64,000 nucleotides of DNA from Natrinema salinisoli (GTDB lineage: Archaea > Halobacteriota > Halobacteria > Halobacteriales > Natrialbaceae): NCBI RefSeq assembly GCF_020405205.1, contig NZ_CP084470.1:1-64000 (forward strand), written 5' to 3'. Numbering within the stretch: the first letter of the stretch is position 1; every line of letters starts with the position of its first letter. Made by a program: the position numbers and the translations under genes. Below are positions 1 to 7,911 of the stretch, in pieces. The notes beneath the pieces are model-generated. The model made no database searches, had not been told where the DNA came from, and worked only from the letters and a program-made list of their open reading frames with translations.

Positions 1-6
1 AAGATA

Positions 7-58
7 CTTAGAGATATGACTTAGATACTTATCTTTGACGAATTTCTTAGCTGGTAGT
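7..58. repeat. 13-bp phased CTTAG repeats, left array
   Basis: CTTAG occurs at 7, 20 and 46, with a degenerate copy (CTTTG) at 33, so the four units step by exactly 13 bp. The same word with the same 13-bp step recurs at 115-158 and 1770-1808, on both sides of the ParA gene pair. Phased short repeats around a ParA operon fit a centromere-like (parS) site, an operator or replication iterons. This assignment is inference. Confidence 0.6.
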
Positions 59-114
59 TCAACCGAAATCTGTCTGTTGGAGGTCTAAATACGCTGTATA
101 TGTTATCTGGGGCC

Positions 115-158
115 CTAATCTAAGAATCTTAGATTAGTGTCTAAGGTATCTTACTTAG
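115..158. repeat. palindrome and CTTAG/CTAAG repeats upstream of parA
   Basis: Positions 115-137 form a perfect 23-bp palindrome with arms CTAATCTAAGA and TCTTAGATTAG around a central A. CTTAG at 128, CTAAG at 141 and CTTAG at 154 again step by 13 bp. The block ends about 60 bp before the ParA start, so it is a candidate operator or partition site that the ParA partner could bind. Confidence 0.6.
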
Positions 159-220
159 CTATCATTCTCACATACCTTGTCTTGCGAACTTTCATATCTC
201 AGTAACTCATCGGAGACAGT

Positions 221-1090
221 ATGCTCTCATACACAGTCTATTCCGAAGCAGGTGGCGTCGGAAAAACGTCGCTGACAGCAAATTTGGCCGCCGCGCACGC
301 TCGTGCCGGTCTCAAACCGCTGGTCGTCCCGCTGGATCCGCAGGATGGCGATCTCAGTCGACTGTTCGGCGTCGACGATGACCGAGCCAACAGCGACGCA
401 GACAACCTCGTCCGGCACATGGTCAACGCTCCGAAAGGCCCGTTCGAGAGTCTCGTCCGAACTGCGGGGGGCGTCGATATCATCCCGGAGCACAACATGC
501 TCTCGGATCTCTCGGATCACCTCGCTCGGGAACAAAAGAAGGCCGAGGACTTCGGTGACGCGTACAACATCTACGCGCAGCTCCAGCGTGTTCTCGCCGA
601 CGCTGGTATCGCGGATCACTACGACGTCCTGATCTGTGATCCGCCGGCGACTGAATCGGACCACCTCTACAACGCGATCTATGCGACGCGGAACTTGGTG
701 ATCCCAGTCGAACCATCGGCGAAAGGTGAGGCGTCGGTCGAAGGTCTCGAGGAACTCGCGACGAACTTCGCCGACAAGCTGAACATCGAAGTGGGTGTGC
801 TGGCCGCTGTGCCAAACGGTTTCAAGAATACAAACGACCAGCGCGACGTCATCGACGCGATCGAGTTCCCTACGCCCGAAATCATCGGCGACCGAACTTC
901 GATGCTCGAGGGATGTTGGCGAAAGCAGTGTTCGGCGTTCCAGTACGTCCAAGAGCACCGTAGTCGCCAGCGTGACTACGAGATCGAGACGCTCGCCCAG
1001 TACGATCGGATCGCACGCTATCTCGAGAACGAGTCCGACGTCGAGGCACCGAACCCGCCAGAACCCGGCACGCTCGAGGTGGATGCATGA
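221..1090 (+). CDS. ParA/MinD-type partition ATPase
   Basis: This 289-aa protein belongs to the ParA/Soj P-loop ATPases that segregate plasmids or chromosomes in the cytoplasm. The N-terminal P-loop AGGVGKTS (residues 10-17) is followed by the Walker A'-like stretch VPLDPQDGD and the Walker B-like stretch VLICDPPATESD. The signature lysine of the usual KGGVGKT motif is an alanine here, which matches my memory of haloarchaeal plasmid ParA proteins. A GGAG ribosome-binding site lies 6 nt before the ATG. The gene overlaps the next one by ATGA, so the two are probably translated together. CTTAG repeats on both sides support a partition role. Confidence 0.9.
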   Translation: MLSYTVYSEAGGVGKTSLTANLAAAHARAGLKPLVVPLDPQDGDLSRLFGVDDDRANSDADNLVRHMVNAPKGPFESLVRTAGGVDIIPEHNMLSDLSDHLAREQKKAEDFGDAYNIYAQLQRVLADAGIADHYDVLICDPPATESDHLYNAIYATRNLVIPVEPSAKGEASVEGLEELATNFADKLNIEVGVLAAVPNGFKNTNDQRDVIDAIEFPTPEIIGDRTSMLEGCWRKQCSAFQYVQEHRSRQRDYEIETLAQYDRIARYLENESDVEAPNPPEPGTLEVDA

Positions 1091-1512
1091 CTGGATTCAA
1101 GAGCGGGAGTGCTGGGGATCCGTTCAGCAATAGCGGTGACAGCGACGATGACAACGATGAGCCCAGTGATCCTGCCCCGTCACTGAGGGACGATACGGAG
1201 CCACGTGCTGAGTCCAGTGTGAACCGTGACCAGCACCGGGACACCGATCGCACTGAGTCACCGTCAGTCGGCAACGGCCTCCCCTGGATCTACGAGCGCG
1301 ACAGTATTACCGACGGGCGCGCGAAGACAGTGCAGCTCCACCTGCAGCAGTCGACGCTCGACCGGCAGCGTGAGGCTCGGACGGACGTCGGACACGTACT
1401 TGGGGAATCAGTGAAAAAAGCCGATCTTCGTGAGGCTGCCCTCTTGGTTGGCCTCGAGCAGATCGACGACGTCGCTGACCAGCTTCGGGAATGGGGCTAC
1501 GATTTCGAATGA
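1087..1512 (+). CDS. small acidic ParA-partner protein (hypothetical)
   Basis: This 141-aa protein starts inside the stop of the ParA gene (ATGA overlap). The first 65 residues or so are low-complexity, acidic and probably disordered. From about residue 65 it becomes ordered-looking, beginning LPWIYERDS, with two predicted helical stretches ending in REWGYDFE. I recognise no named domain. Its position and translational coupling suggest a DNA-binding or adaptor partner of ParA, like a ParB functional analogue. That is inference from context only. Confidence 0.75.
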   Translation: MTGFKSGSAGDPFSNSGDSDDDNDEPSDPAPSLRDDTEPRAESSVNRDQHRDTDRTESPSVGNGLPWIYERDSITDGRAKTVQLHLQQSTLDRQREARTDVGHVLGESVKKADLREAALLVGLEQIDDVADQLREWGYDFE

Positions 1513-1769
1513 ACCGCTTCTGGTTCAAGTAGTTCGAGATACTATCTTACGGGCTCTCCACTGAGAGCAAGCTGGGTATCTCATGGTTGACCTCAAGCGG
1601 TTCTCAGTTGTCCTCTCAATATCGGACATCACGAACCCCGGCTGCCCTGATATTCGTTGTATCCGGCTTTGAAGCCACTTTTCCCACCCTCGAGAGCGAA
1701 TTACCCGATTGAACCGCGTAAGCATCTCGTCCTCGGACCCAAGCAGCATTTCGTTGGGAGTAGATCTGT

Positions 1770-1808
1770 CTTAGATATCTATCTTAGACAAGAATCTTAG
1801 ATGTAGGT
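1770..1808. repeat. 13-bp phased CTTAG repeats, right array
   Basis: CTTAG occurs at 1770, 1783 and 1796, three consecutive units at an exact 13-bp step. The unit CTTAGATATCTAT at 1770 resembles CTTAGATACTTAT at 20 in the left array. The array lies about 260 bp downstream of the ParA partner gene. Confidence 0.6.
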
Positions 1809-2300
1809 GGGACAAGAGAGGTACCGACAGCGGTCAAGAGAACCGGACAAGATCCGATCCGTTGACCGCGTAGAGTCCCTCGCTCGACGCGGCCAGTTCT
1901 GCGTTCATGACCGTATCGATCTCCTACTGTTTCGCACCTGTTCGTCGGTCGATTGCCGCTAGCGTCCGTCCCGTGGGAACATACAGTAAATAGTTGGGAC
2001 GCGGTGACTGCCTCGAGCTCAAGTAGTAACGATCTGTGGGCACAACTCGGTGAAGCGGGTGGTGTCTCTGCTGAATCGAACGGAGTCTCGATCCAAGAAG
2101 AGAAATTTACTCTGATAATCACGACCACTTTCACGTACCCCGACGCTGTCCGGTAAGCACGAATCGTGGAACCACCTCACGATGCTGTTTCCCTTGCGTA
2201 AAGCCGACAAAACCGGGCTCCGAGTTTACTCTGGCACCCCTCAGCCAAAGTCGATAAGATGGCTAAGCGGTAGCTTCGATATAGGACTAATGATCTCAAT

Positions 2301-2310
2301 CTATATTAAG
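2301..2310 (+). promoter_or_regulatory. TATA box of the winged-helix gene
   Basis: The AT-rich element CTATATTAAG is centred about 27 nt before the ATG at 2332. This is the spacing expected for a leaderless haloarchaeal transcript, and it decides that start over an upstream in-frame one at 2182. Confidence 0.6.
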
Positions 2311-2331
2311 ACAGAGCACGAACTGAGTTGT

Positions 2332-2871
2332 ATGACCGAAGATGAATTAAACTCCAAGGGTCTGATGAAACGCCAGACTACGGGCGAAGACCGTGTTCGG
2401 ATGGTCGCCCGGCAACTATCTGAGCCACGGACAGCCAACTGGATCGCTTCCGAAGCGGGCTGGTCACACGAGCCGACCAAACGCGTCCTCGAACGGCTCG
2501 TCGATGATGGCATCCTCCACCGCGACGAAACCGGTACTCACACGACGTTTTACCCTGATTATCGCCGCCAAGCGCTGCAGGAGGCGATGCGTCTTCGAGA
2601 CAGCGGGCACACTGTCGAGGAGCTTACAGACCGTCTTAGCGACATGAAGGCGGAGATCCGGGACTGGGAGGATGAATTTGGTGTCGAGTCACCGAACCAA
2701 CTTCGCGGGACGCTCGCCGACGAGACACTGGACGCCGACGAGGAAGACCGTCGTCGTGAGATCGCACGCGATTGGGAGCACCTGCAGCGACACATCAAAA
2801 TTGTCGGGTTCGCCATCCGCGAATGGGATTTCCTCGCCCCGACGTCAGAGCCCGCTGATGCCAGTAGCTAA
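2332..2871 (+). CDS. winged-helix transcriptional regulator
   Basis: This 179-aa protein has a winged helix-turn-helix at about residues 20-75 (ARQLSEPRTANWIASEAGWS, then VLERLVDDGILHRDE). A charged, helical C-terminal half follows, which may form a coiled coil. The architecture matches haloarchaeal MarR/ArsR-like regulators of the DUF7342 type; that name is from memory. The ATG at 2332 was chosen from the TATA spacing. The gene sits 3 nt before a frameshifted hypothetical gene, with which such regulators seem to be paired. Confidence 0.8.
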   Translation: MTEDELNSKGLMKRQTTGEDRVRMVARQLSEPRTANWIASEAGWSHEPTKRVLERLVDDGILHRDETGTHTTFYPDYRRQALQEAMRLRDSGHTVEELTDRLSDMKAEIRDWEDEFGVESPNQLRGTLADETLDADEEDRRREIARDWEHLQRHIKIVGFAIREWDFLAPTSEPADASS

Positions 2872-2874
2872 CGG

Positions 2875-3332
2875 ATGTCGGTCCCACATCCGGGTAGCGA
2901 CCCGAACGCGAATCTCTACGCCCAGCTGAAACGGGACGTTCTCGACCATGTGCCACAAATCAGTACGGTCGAATACGTTCCCGACGATATCGAGGCCAAG
3001 CAGCTGCGGGCGAGTTTCGATCCGGTCCGCCTTGACCCCCGACAGGCCCTGATTCGCCGGAACTGACCGTTAAGTGGTATCGGCAGGATCCTCACGATTG
3101 GTTTCGAGTCGATTACACCGATCCAAACACGGGATTTCACGCTGGCTGGCACCAGGATGTGGACCATCCCGATCTCGGGCGGGCGCATTTCCAATACTCT
3201 GCCGCCGATGAGGAGGACCGCTGGGGAATCACGTTCGAACACGTGATTCCCTCCCTGATCCTCTGGGAAATGGTCGACGAGCTCCTCGAGGACGTTCGTC
3301 CGACGTACCAGTACGCGAACGAGGAATCATGA
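2875..3332 (+). pseudogene. frameshifted haloarchaeal hypothetical gene
   Basis: Two frames make one protein. The first frame starts MSVPHPGSDPNANLYAQL at 2875 and stops at 3066. The second is open from 3036 to 3332 and reads PPTGPDSPELTVKWYRQDP onward, ending PTYQYANEES. The break falls in the C5 run at about 3036-3040. Adding one C would give a continuous reading frame of about 152 aa. The protein is rich in W, Y and H (WYRQDPHDWFRVDYTD) and its function is unknown. The lesion could be a real single-base deletion or a sequencing error in a homopolymer. Confidence 0.75.
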
Positions 3333-3857
3333 CTCCCGGCAAGACACTTTTGGTACTAAATCAAAATAGCGCGGTGGCTGATTGCACTGTCACAACTACT
3401 CGAAATCTCTGGGGCTGATAACACGTTGTTGAAGATGGAAATGGAGTTGGGTAGTGGCGGAGCTATACTTGTGTTTGCGCGGCGCCTGAGAGGCTACACT
3501 ATCCGGGCACTCGGAAATGCTACGAATTAGTTGTCAGATCAATAAGAACGCATATTTGGAGAGCGCCTAAAGCAGTTTCCGCACTCCGGTTCGGCTGAAA
3601 CCGCGCATTACAGCCCCGCTATACCCGCTGTAGTCTCAACCCCCTCACCCTCACAATTCTGTATAGCTATATTTAGTTTACTAGTTAGAATTCGGCCGTG
3701 TTGTGACTTCTAACCGGTGCTATTGTTGAAATAGGCCCACCATCAGAACACACTTGATTAGCTCAATAATCAAGTGTAGTTTTATGAGTGTCCACTCCCT
3801 CTGTGAATCACGAACGATGGTACCCAGCAGGAATCCGGGTCTCGAGGGTGATCGAAC
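3333..3857. other. intergenic region before the recombinase
   Basis: No convincing gene is seen. An AT-rich stretch lies near 3655-3695. Around 3718 the sequence GGTGCTATTGTTGAAATAG resembles the IS6-type end at 21601 (GGCGCTGCTGAAATAG). An inverted repeat lies at 3750-3777. The region may hold a recombinase promoter or an attachment or insertion scar. Confidence 0.4.
3750..3777. repeat. perfect 11-bp inverted repeat
   Basis: The arms ACACTTGATTA (3750-3760) and TAATCAAGTGT (3767-3777) are exact reverse complements separated by 6 nt. The element ends 80 bp before the recombinase start. It could be an operator, or a core or arm site for the recombinase. Confidence 0.55.
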
Positions 3858-4997
3858 GTGAAATCCGAATCGACGTCGGTCGCCGACCCGCTCGAGGAAT
3901 TCCTTCGATCGAAATCGAAGGGCGGTGAGGGAAGCGGGAACTACCGACGAAACCTCGAACGCTGTATCGAGGACTTCCTCGAGTGGCTCGAGGCAGATCC
4001 CCAATCGGGGGAAACGTTCGATGACCTGGACGCACGAACGTTCCGTCGGTACGCTCGTGAGCTCACGGGACGGGATCTCGCGCCGGGAACGGTACAGACG
4101 TACTACGCACAGGTCAGTGCCTACGTCGGCTGGTGCGTTCGGGAAGGGCTCCTCGAGGCGAACTACGCACAGCGCAACGTCGCGAAGGAACCGCTTCCGG
4201 AAAACGACGGACGTCGATCAGGGGATCAGCAGGCCTGGACCGACGAACACCGGCTGTTGATAACCCGTTACGTCGATACACGTGCTCACGATGCTGCCGA
4301 CGAGAAGGGGCTGGGTGCGATCAAAGAGTTCCGTGACCGAGCGCTCGTCTACGTCCTGTGTTACTCCGGTGTCCGTGGTGGTGAAATCTTCGCGGACCCG
4401 AAAGACGATCGCCGTAATGGGCTCCAGTGGGGTGACGTCTCCTTCGAAGACCGGAAGATGACTGTCCTCTCGAAGAAACAAGACTGGTCCGATCGTTCGC
4501 TGACTGAGCAGGCCATAAATCCTATGCGACGATACAAAGATTTGCTCAGTCCCGCCACCGATGACTGGCCGGTATTTCCGACGTTTCACCTTCCAACGCT
4601 CTACGAGACCCTTCGAACGGGACTCCGGACCGAACACGGGTGGTCAGAAGGAAAAACCGAGACGTTCGTCGATGATCTCACTGGTCAACGCGAGGTGTTC
4701 GAGGCCCTTCGGGAGTACGAACTGGCTCCTCCCTCGATCAACACTGATGGGGCTCGTCGGATCATGCGACGGCTTTGTGAGGACGCAGATCTTGACCTCG
4801 AGGGGAAACACGGGTATCTCGCCCCACACGGTGGCAGGCGTGGAGCTGGCGAGGTGATGGTTCGGCAACGCGGCTTTACCGCCGCTGCTCGACTCTTGGA
4901 CAATAGCGAAGCAGTCGTGCGAAAATCGTACTCCCATATCGAAGCGAAAGAGATGGCCAAAGACGCCGGCGATGCGTTTACCGAACACGACTCGTGA
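3858..4997 (+). CDS. tyrosine recombinase/integrase (phage integrase family)
   Basis: This 379-aa site-specific recombinase has an N-terminal SAM-like core-binding domain (about residues 10-110) and a C-terminal catalytic domain. Catalytic residues can be placed: Arg173 in YSGVRGGE, a Lys near 206-207, His324 and Arg327 in APHGGRR, and Tyr358 in VRKSYSHIEA. The start is a GTG. It would cut and rejoin DNA for integration, excision or dimer resolution. No tRNA gene or obvious att duplication was seen beside it. Together with the ParA locus it marks the left end as replicon or mobile DNA. Confidence 0.92.
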   Translation: MKSESTSVADPLEEFLRSKSKGGEGSGNYRRNLERCIEDFLEWLEADPQSGETFDDLDARTFRRYARELTGRDLAPGTVQTYYAQVSAYVGWCVREGLLEANYAQRNVAKEPLPENDGRRSGDQQAWTDEHRLLITRYVDTRAHDAADEKGLGAIKEFRDRALVYVLCYSGVRGGEIFADPKDDRRNGLQWGDVSFEDRKMTVLSKKQDWSDRSLTEQAINPMRRYKDLLSPATDDWPVFPTFHLPTLYETLRTGLRTEHGWSEGKTETFVDDLTGQREVFEALREYELAPPSINTDGARRIMRRLCEDADLDLEGKHGYLAPHGGRRGAGEVMVRQRGFTAAARLLDNSEAVVRKSYSHIEAKEMAKDAGDAFTEHDS

Positions 4998-5266
4998 ACC
5001 GCGTGACCGTCATCGGATTTAGCGCTGTAACTCGAACCGAGAACGGGAGGAACTGCACGAAGAAACTGTCATTTCGATCGTCTCCCGTCTTTGTTCTGGT
5101 CCTCTCGCTGAACCCATTTTGGCCGACGTGACCGACGTTGGCCTTCCATTCATATGACTGTAATAGTTGATCGACTCGTTACAGCATTTACATTCATATG
5201 TTTGTAAATCATGTGTTTCTCGTAACCCGATCGTAGTACCATTCGTTCCTGAAACCGCTATCGCCA
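4998..5266. other. gap between convergent recombinase and IclR genes
   Basis: The gap contains a direct repeat (5147-5163 and 5191-5207). A minus-strand open frame at 5019-5264 (81 aa, with the cysteine cluster YECKCC) is possible. It has no recognisable family and is unsupported by context, so it is not called as a gene. Confidence 0.35.
5147..5207. repeat. direct repeat CATTCATATG-N3-TGTAA-like pair
   Basis: CATTCATATG occurs at 5147-5156 and at 5191-5200. Each is followed after a few bases by GTAA, giving two near-identical 17-bp units 44 bp apart. They lie just downstream of the recombinase, so an attachment or binding site is possible but unproven. Confidence 0.4.
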
Positions 5267-6034
5267 TCAGTTCCCCGTGAGCGTTACCTGGATCGATTTC
5301 GTCGTGCTCAGTACTTGTCCCGTAATATCTTCTTCGAGATATCTTCCGTTTAGCCGATCGACCGGGCCAGTGACACCGAGGGCAGCGGTCCGACAACCAC
5401 CCGTCGTCGGAATTGTCGCTGCAATCCCGACGATCCCCTCGTAGTGTTCTCCTCTGCAGAACGCTGCGCCGTCGTCACGAATGCGTCGTACCTCTTTCAT
5501 GAGGTCGGCGGAGTCAGTGATCGTTGCATCAGTAAACGATTCGCGGTCGTTCTTTTCGAGCATCGTCTCGAGTTTATCGTCCGACATCGATGCCATGAGG
5601 CACTTACCCGGCGCGTTGACGTGGAGCGGTAGCCGATCTCCGGCGTGAAATCGCGGTGTCCAATCCACATCGTCTTCGGCTATATATACCGGCACGGCGT
5701 AGTTCTCTTCCCTGATAAACAATGTCGCTGTCTCGCCAGTCGCCGTCGCCAGATTGTCGACTGCTTCCTTGCCAGTCTGGTAGATCGGCAGGTCGCTTCG
5801 TGCCCGTTTACCGAGTGATAGCATGCTTAGCGATGGTTCGTACTGCCCGTCGCGCTTGACCACGTACCCCTGTGCACGGAGCGTCGATAGATGGTTGTGG
5901 GCGACGCTCTTGGCTACATCGAGCTGGTCGGAGAGTGCCGTAACGCCCATCGGTTCCGGCGTCTCGACGAGCGTTTCGAGTATCTCCAGCGACGTTCTCG
6001 TCGCCTCGACCGCGTACTCTGGCGTTTCACTCAT
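5267..6034 (-). CDS. IclR-family transcriptional regulator
   Basis: This 255-aa protein has an N-terminal winged HTH (LEILETLVETPEPMGVTALS then VAKSVAHNHLSTLRAQGY). A C-terminal IclR effector domain follows, with the conserved PGKCLMAS and IAATIPTTGGCRTAALGVTGP stretches. The ATG at 6034 is preceded by a TTTTAGT element about 26 nt upstream. IclR regulators control sugar clusters in haloarchaea (XacR for xylose is one example). Its place beside a sugar ABC and dehydrogenase cluster suggests it regulates that cluster. Confidence 0.9.
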   Translation of the reverse strand: MSETPEYAVEATRTSLEILETLVETPEPMGVTALSDQLDVAKSVAHNHLSTLRAQGYVVKRDGQYEPSLSMLSLGKRARSDLPIYQTGKEAVDNLATATGETATLFIREENYAVPVYIAEDDVDWTPRFHAGDRLPLHVNAPGKCLMASMSDDKLETMLEKNDRESFTDATITDSADLMKEVRRIRDDGAAFCRGEHYEGIVGIAATIPTTGGCRTAALGVTGPVDRLNGRYLEEDITGQVLSTTKSIQVTLTGN

Positions 6035-6505
6035 TCTGATATCGTCTACGATGTAGGGGACTAAAACACTGTTCACTATAGCAGAACGATTTCGCCCCGT
6101 GTCACCTCTTGGCACTTCGTGGGGTATACAATGATCTTTCATACGGGTTCAAATATTAGAAGAAACGAAGCTGCAATATTCGTGTTCATTTCTACAGAAC
6201 AACTGGGGGCAGTCAATGAGACGACTGATAGCACCGTTCATATCCGGCCCCGGCTTACCCATCGCTCCAGTTGGAACAGCAGCCAACCATTGGTAGCCGA
6301 CGAGGATATCGATAGAGGACTGTTCGACGCTTTCTCGAACTATTCGCCGACGGAAGTGATGGGTGCGTTGTTGTAACCGATCGACCGCTCTGTCTTCAGT
6401 ACGGCTTCCGCGTTCGTGCCCCTCGGCGATTCTCATCTCGAGCCGTTCGGTAGCTCGATAGCGACAACATCCACGGAGAGGGTCGTCACAGATGGCCCCA
6501 ATCGA
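6035..6505. other. intergenic region between the IclR and alcohol dehydrogenase genes
   Basis: No gene is supported on either strand. The region carries the IclR promoter near 6055-6065 and the 3' end region of the dehydrogenase transcript. Confidence 0.5.
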
Positions 6506-7540
6506 TTACTCTGAGTCGGGAATGACGACGTGTTTCAGTCCGTCGCCGTTCTCCATCCGCTCGAATGCCGTCGGTAAATCCTCGAGACTGATCTGGTCGG
6601 TAATCAGGGAATCGGCCTTGATCCGTTCGTGTTCGAGCAGCGTGACCGCCCGCTCGAAGTCTTCGGTCGTCAGTGAGTACGATCCTCGGTAGCCCACTTC
6701 GTCGAAGAAGACGTCGAAGGGGCTGATCTCCATCGTCGCGTCCTGGTCTGGAACGCCGAAAATGAGGGTCGAGCTGCCCTTCGCTGTCACTGCGTTGGCC
6801 TGTTCGATAGTTGGAACGAGTCCGATGGCCTCGACGCCGACGTCGACGGGTCCGCCCGCGGCCTCCTGGATAGCCGTCACCGGGTCGTCGGCTTCCGCTG
6901 GGTCGACAACGACGTCTGCCCCGAGTTCTGCGGCGAGCTCTCGGCGCGCTTCGTCGAGCTCTGAAACGACGATCGGTGCGGCACCGACGTTGCGGAACGA
7001 CTGAAGCAAGAGCAGTCCGATCGGACCTGCGCCGATGATAGCGACGCTGTCCCCTGGATCACAGTCGACCTGACCGACCCCGTGGAGACAACAGGCCAAC
7101 GGTTCGGCCAGTGCGGCTCGCTCGAACGGCATGTCACCGATCTCTTCGACGTTCGTCTGTGGAACCCTGACGTACTCGGCGAATGCGCCGTCGATGACGC
7201 TGTCGGCGGCCCCGCCGATGCTCGTGTTGTTCTCACAGAGGTGGGTCTCGCCGCGCTTGCAGTACGTACAGGCATTACACGGGACTGTCGGGTTGATCGC
7301 AACTCGATCGCCAGTCTCGTACCCGGTGACGTCCCTACCCACCTCGGCAACGGTCCCGGCGCTTTCGTGGCCTAACACCAGTGGGGTCTCCACCGCGAAC
7401 GAGCCGTGATACATGTGAAAGTCGGTCATGCAGACGCCACACGCACCGACCTGAACCAGTAACTCGTCGTCGGCCGGAACCGGTCGATCGCGCTCCTGTA
7501 CCTCCACCGATCCGACGTCTGTCAGCGTTGTCGCACGCAT
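6506..7540 (-). CDS. zinc-dependent alcohol/polyol dehydrogenase (MDR family)
   Basis: This 344-aa medium-chain dehydrogenase oxidises a sugar, sugar acid or polyol with NAD(P). It shows the catalytic zinc Cys37 in CGVCMTDFHMYHG and the LGHESAG helix. The structural zinc lobe is PCNACTYCKRGETHLC, and the Rossmann motif is GAGPIG. The start MRATTLTDVG at 7540 fits the family. An upstream extension to 7759 has no conserved sequence. It is divergent from the ABC importer operon and shares its promoter region. Substrate is not determinable; a sugar-acid intermediate is likely from context. Confidence 0.88.
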   Translation of the reverse strand: MRATTLTDVGSVEVQERDRPVPADDELLVQVGACGVCMTDFHMYHGSFAVETPLVLGHESAGTVAEVGRDVTGYETGDRVAINPTVPCNACTYCKRGETHLCENNTSIGGAADSVIDGAFAEYVRVPQTNVEEIGDMPFERAALAEPLACCLHGVGQVDCDPGDSVAIIGAGPIGLLLLQSFRNVGAAPIVVSELDEARRELAAELGADVVVDPAEADDPVTAIQEAAGGPVDVGVEAIGLVPTIEQANAVTAKGSSTLIFGVPDQDATMEISPFDVFFDEVGYRGSYSLTTEDFERAVTLLEHERIKADSLITDQISLEDLPTAFERMENGDGLKHVVIPDSE

Positions 7541-7911
7541 TGTTAGCTGTTCTCCGTCCGATAGTCTGCCGTCGATGCGATTCCACTCACGTACCGCGTG
7601 CAGTCTCTCGTTCTCATGATTCGTAATCGCTAGGCGTCGGCCCTGCTGGTTTCGTTCGGACAGCGCCGACACGAGGAGCACGTCGAGCGTGGCTGTCTCC
7701 CACTCTCGAGTGACGTCCTCTGAGCAGGCATTCTCGGATCCTCTATTAAAACTTGTCACGTCCTCGCGGCTACATGACCTGCGAGACGAACTGGAGAGGC
7801 GGTGGAACGTTGCTTTCGTGCCGATTTACGTTTTTAAGAAGTGTGACATAACTAATCAATGGATAGTTTTATTATTAGGCAGTAAGTCGGTTGGCAACGA
7901 GGTCGGCAAAT
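7541..7911. promoter_or_regulatory. divergent promoter region, dehydrogenase and ABC importer
   Basis: The region separates two divergent sugar genes. AT-rich TTTATTATT at about 7867-7876 precedes the importer start. Just upstream is AGTGTGACATAAC (7840-7852), whose GTGTGACAT core also occurs in the divergent promoter at 15422-15524. This is a candidate shared regulator site; no clean palindrome was found. Confidence 0.4.

Larger units (their letters stand above)
1513..2331. other. intergenic region without a convincing gene
   Basis: Short open frames here have no codon bias or recognisable domains. The region holds the right-hand CTTAG array (1770-1808) and, at its right end, the promoter of the winged-helix gene. 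Part of a partition or replication locus could lie here. Confidence 0.5.

Noticed and set aside
1525-1749. 74-aa minus-strand frame downstream of the ParA pair
   Set aside because: There is no promoter, ribosome-binding site or family match, and composition differs from neighbouring genes.
5019-5396. Minus-strand frame with a cysteine cluster next to the IclR gene
   Set aside because: It overlaps the 3' part of the IclR gene. The part outside it (to 5264) has no recognisable family and no promoter, so it is only mentioned in the gap entry.
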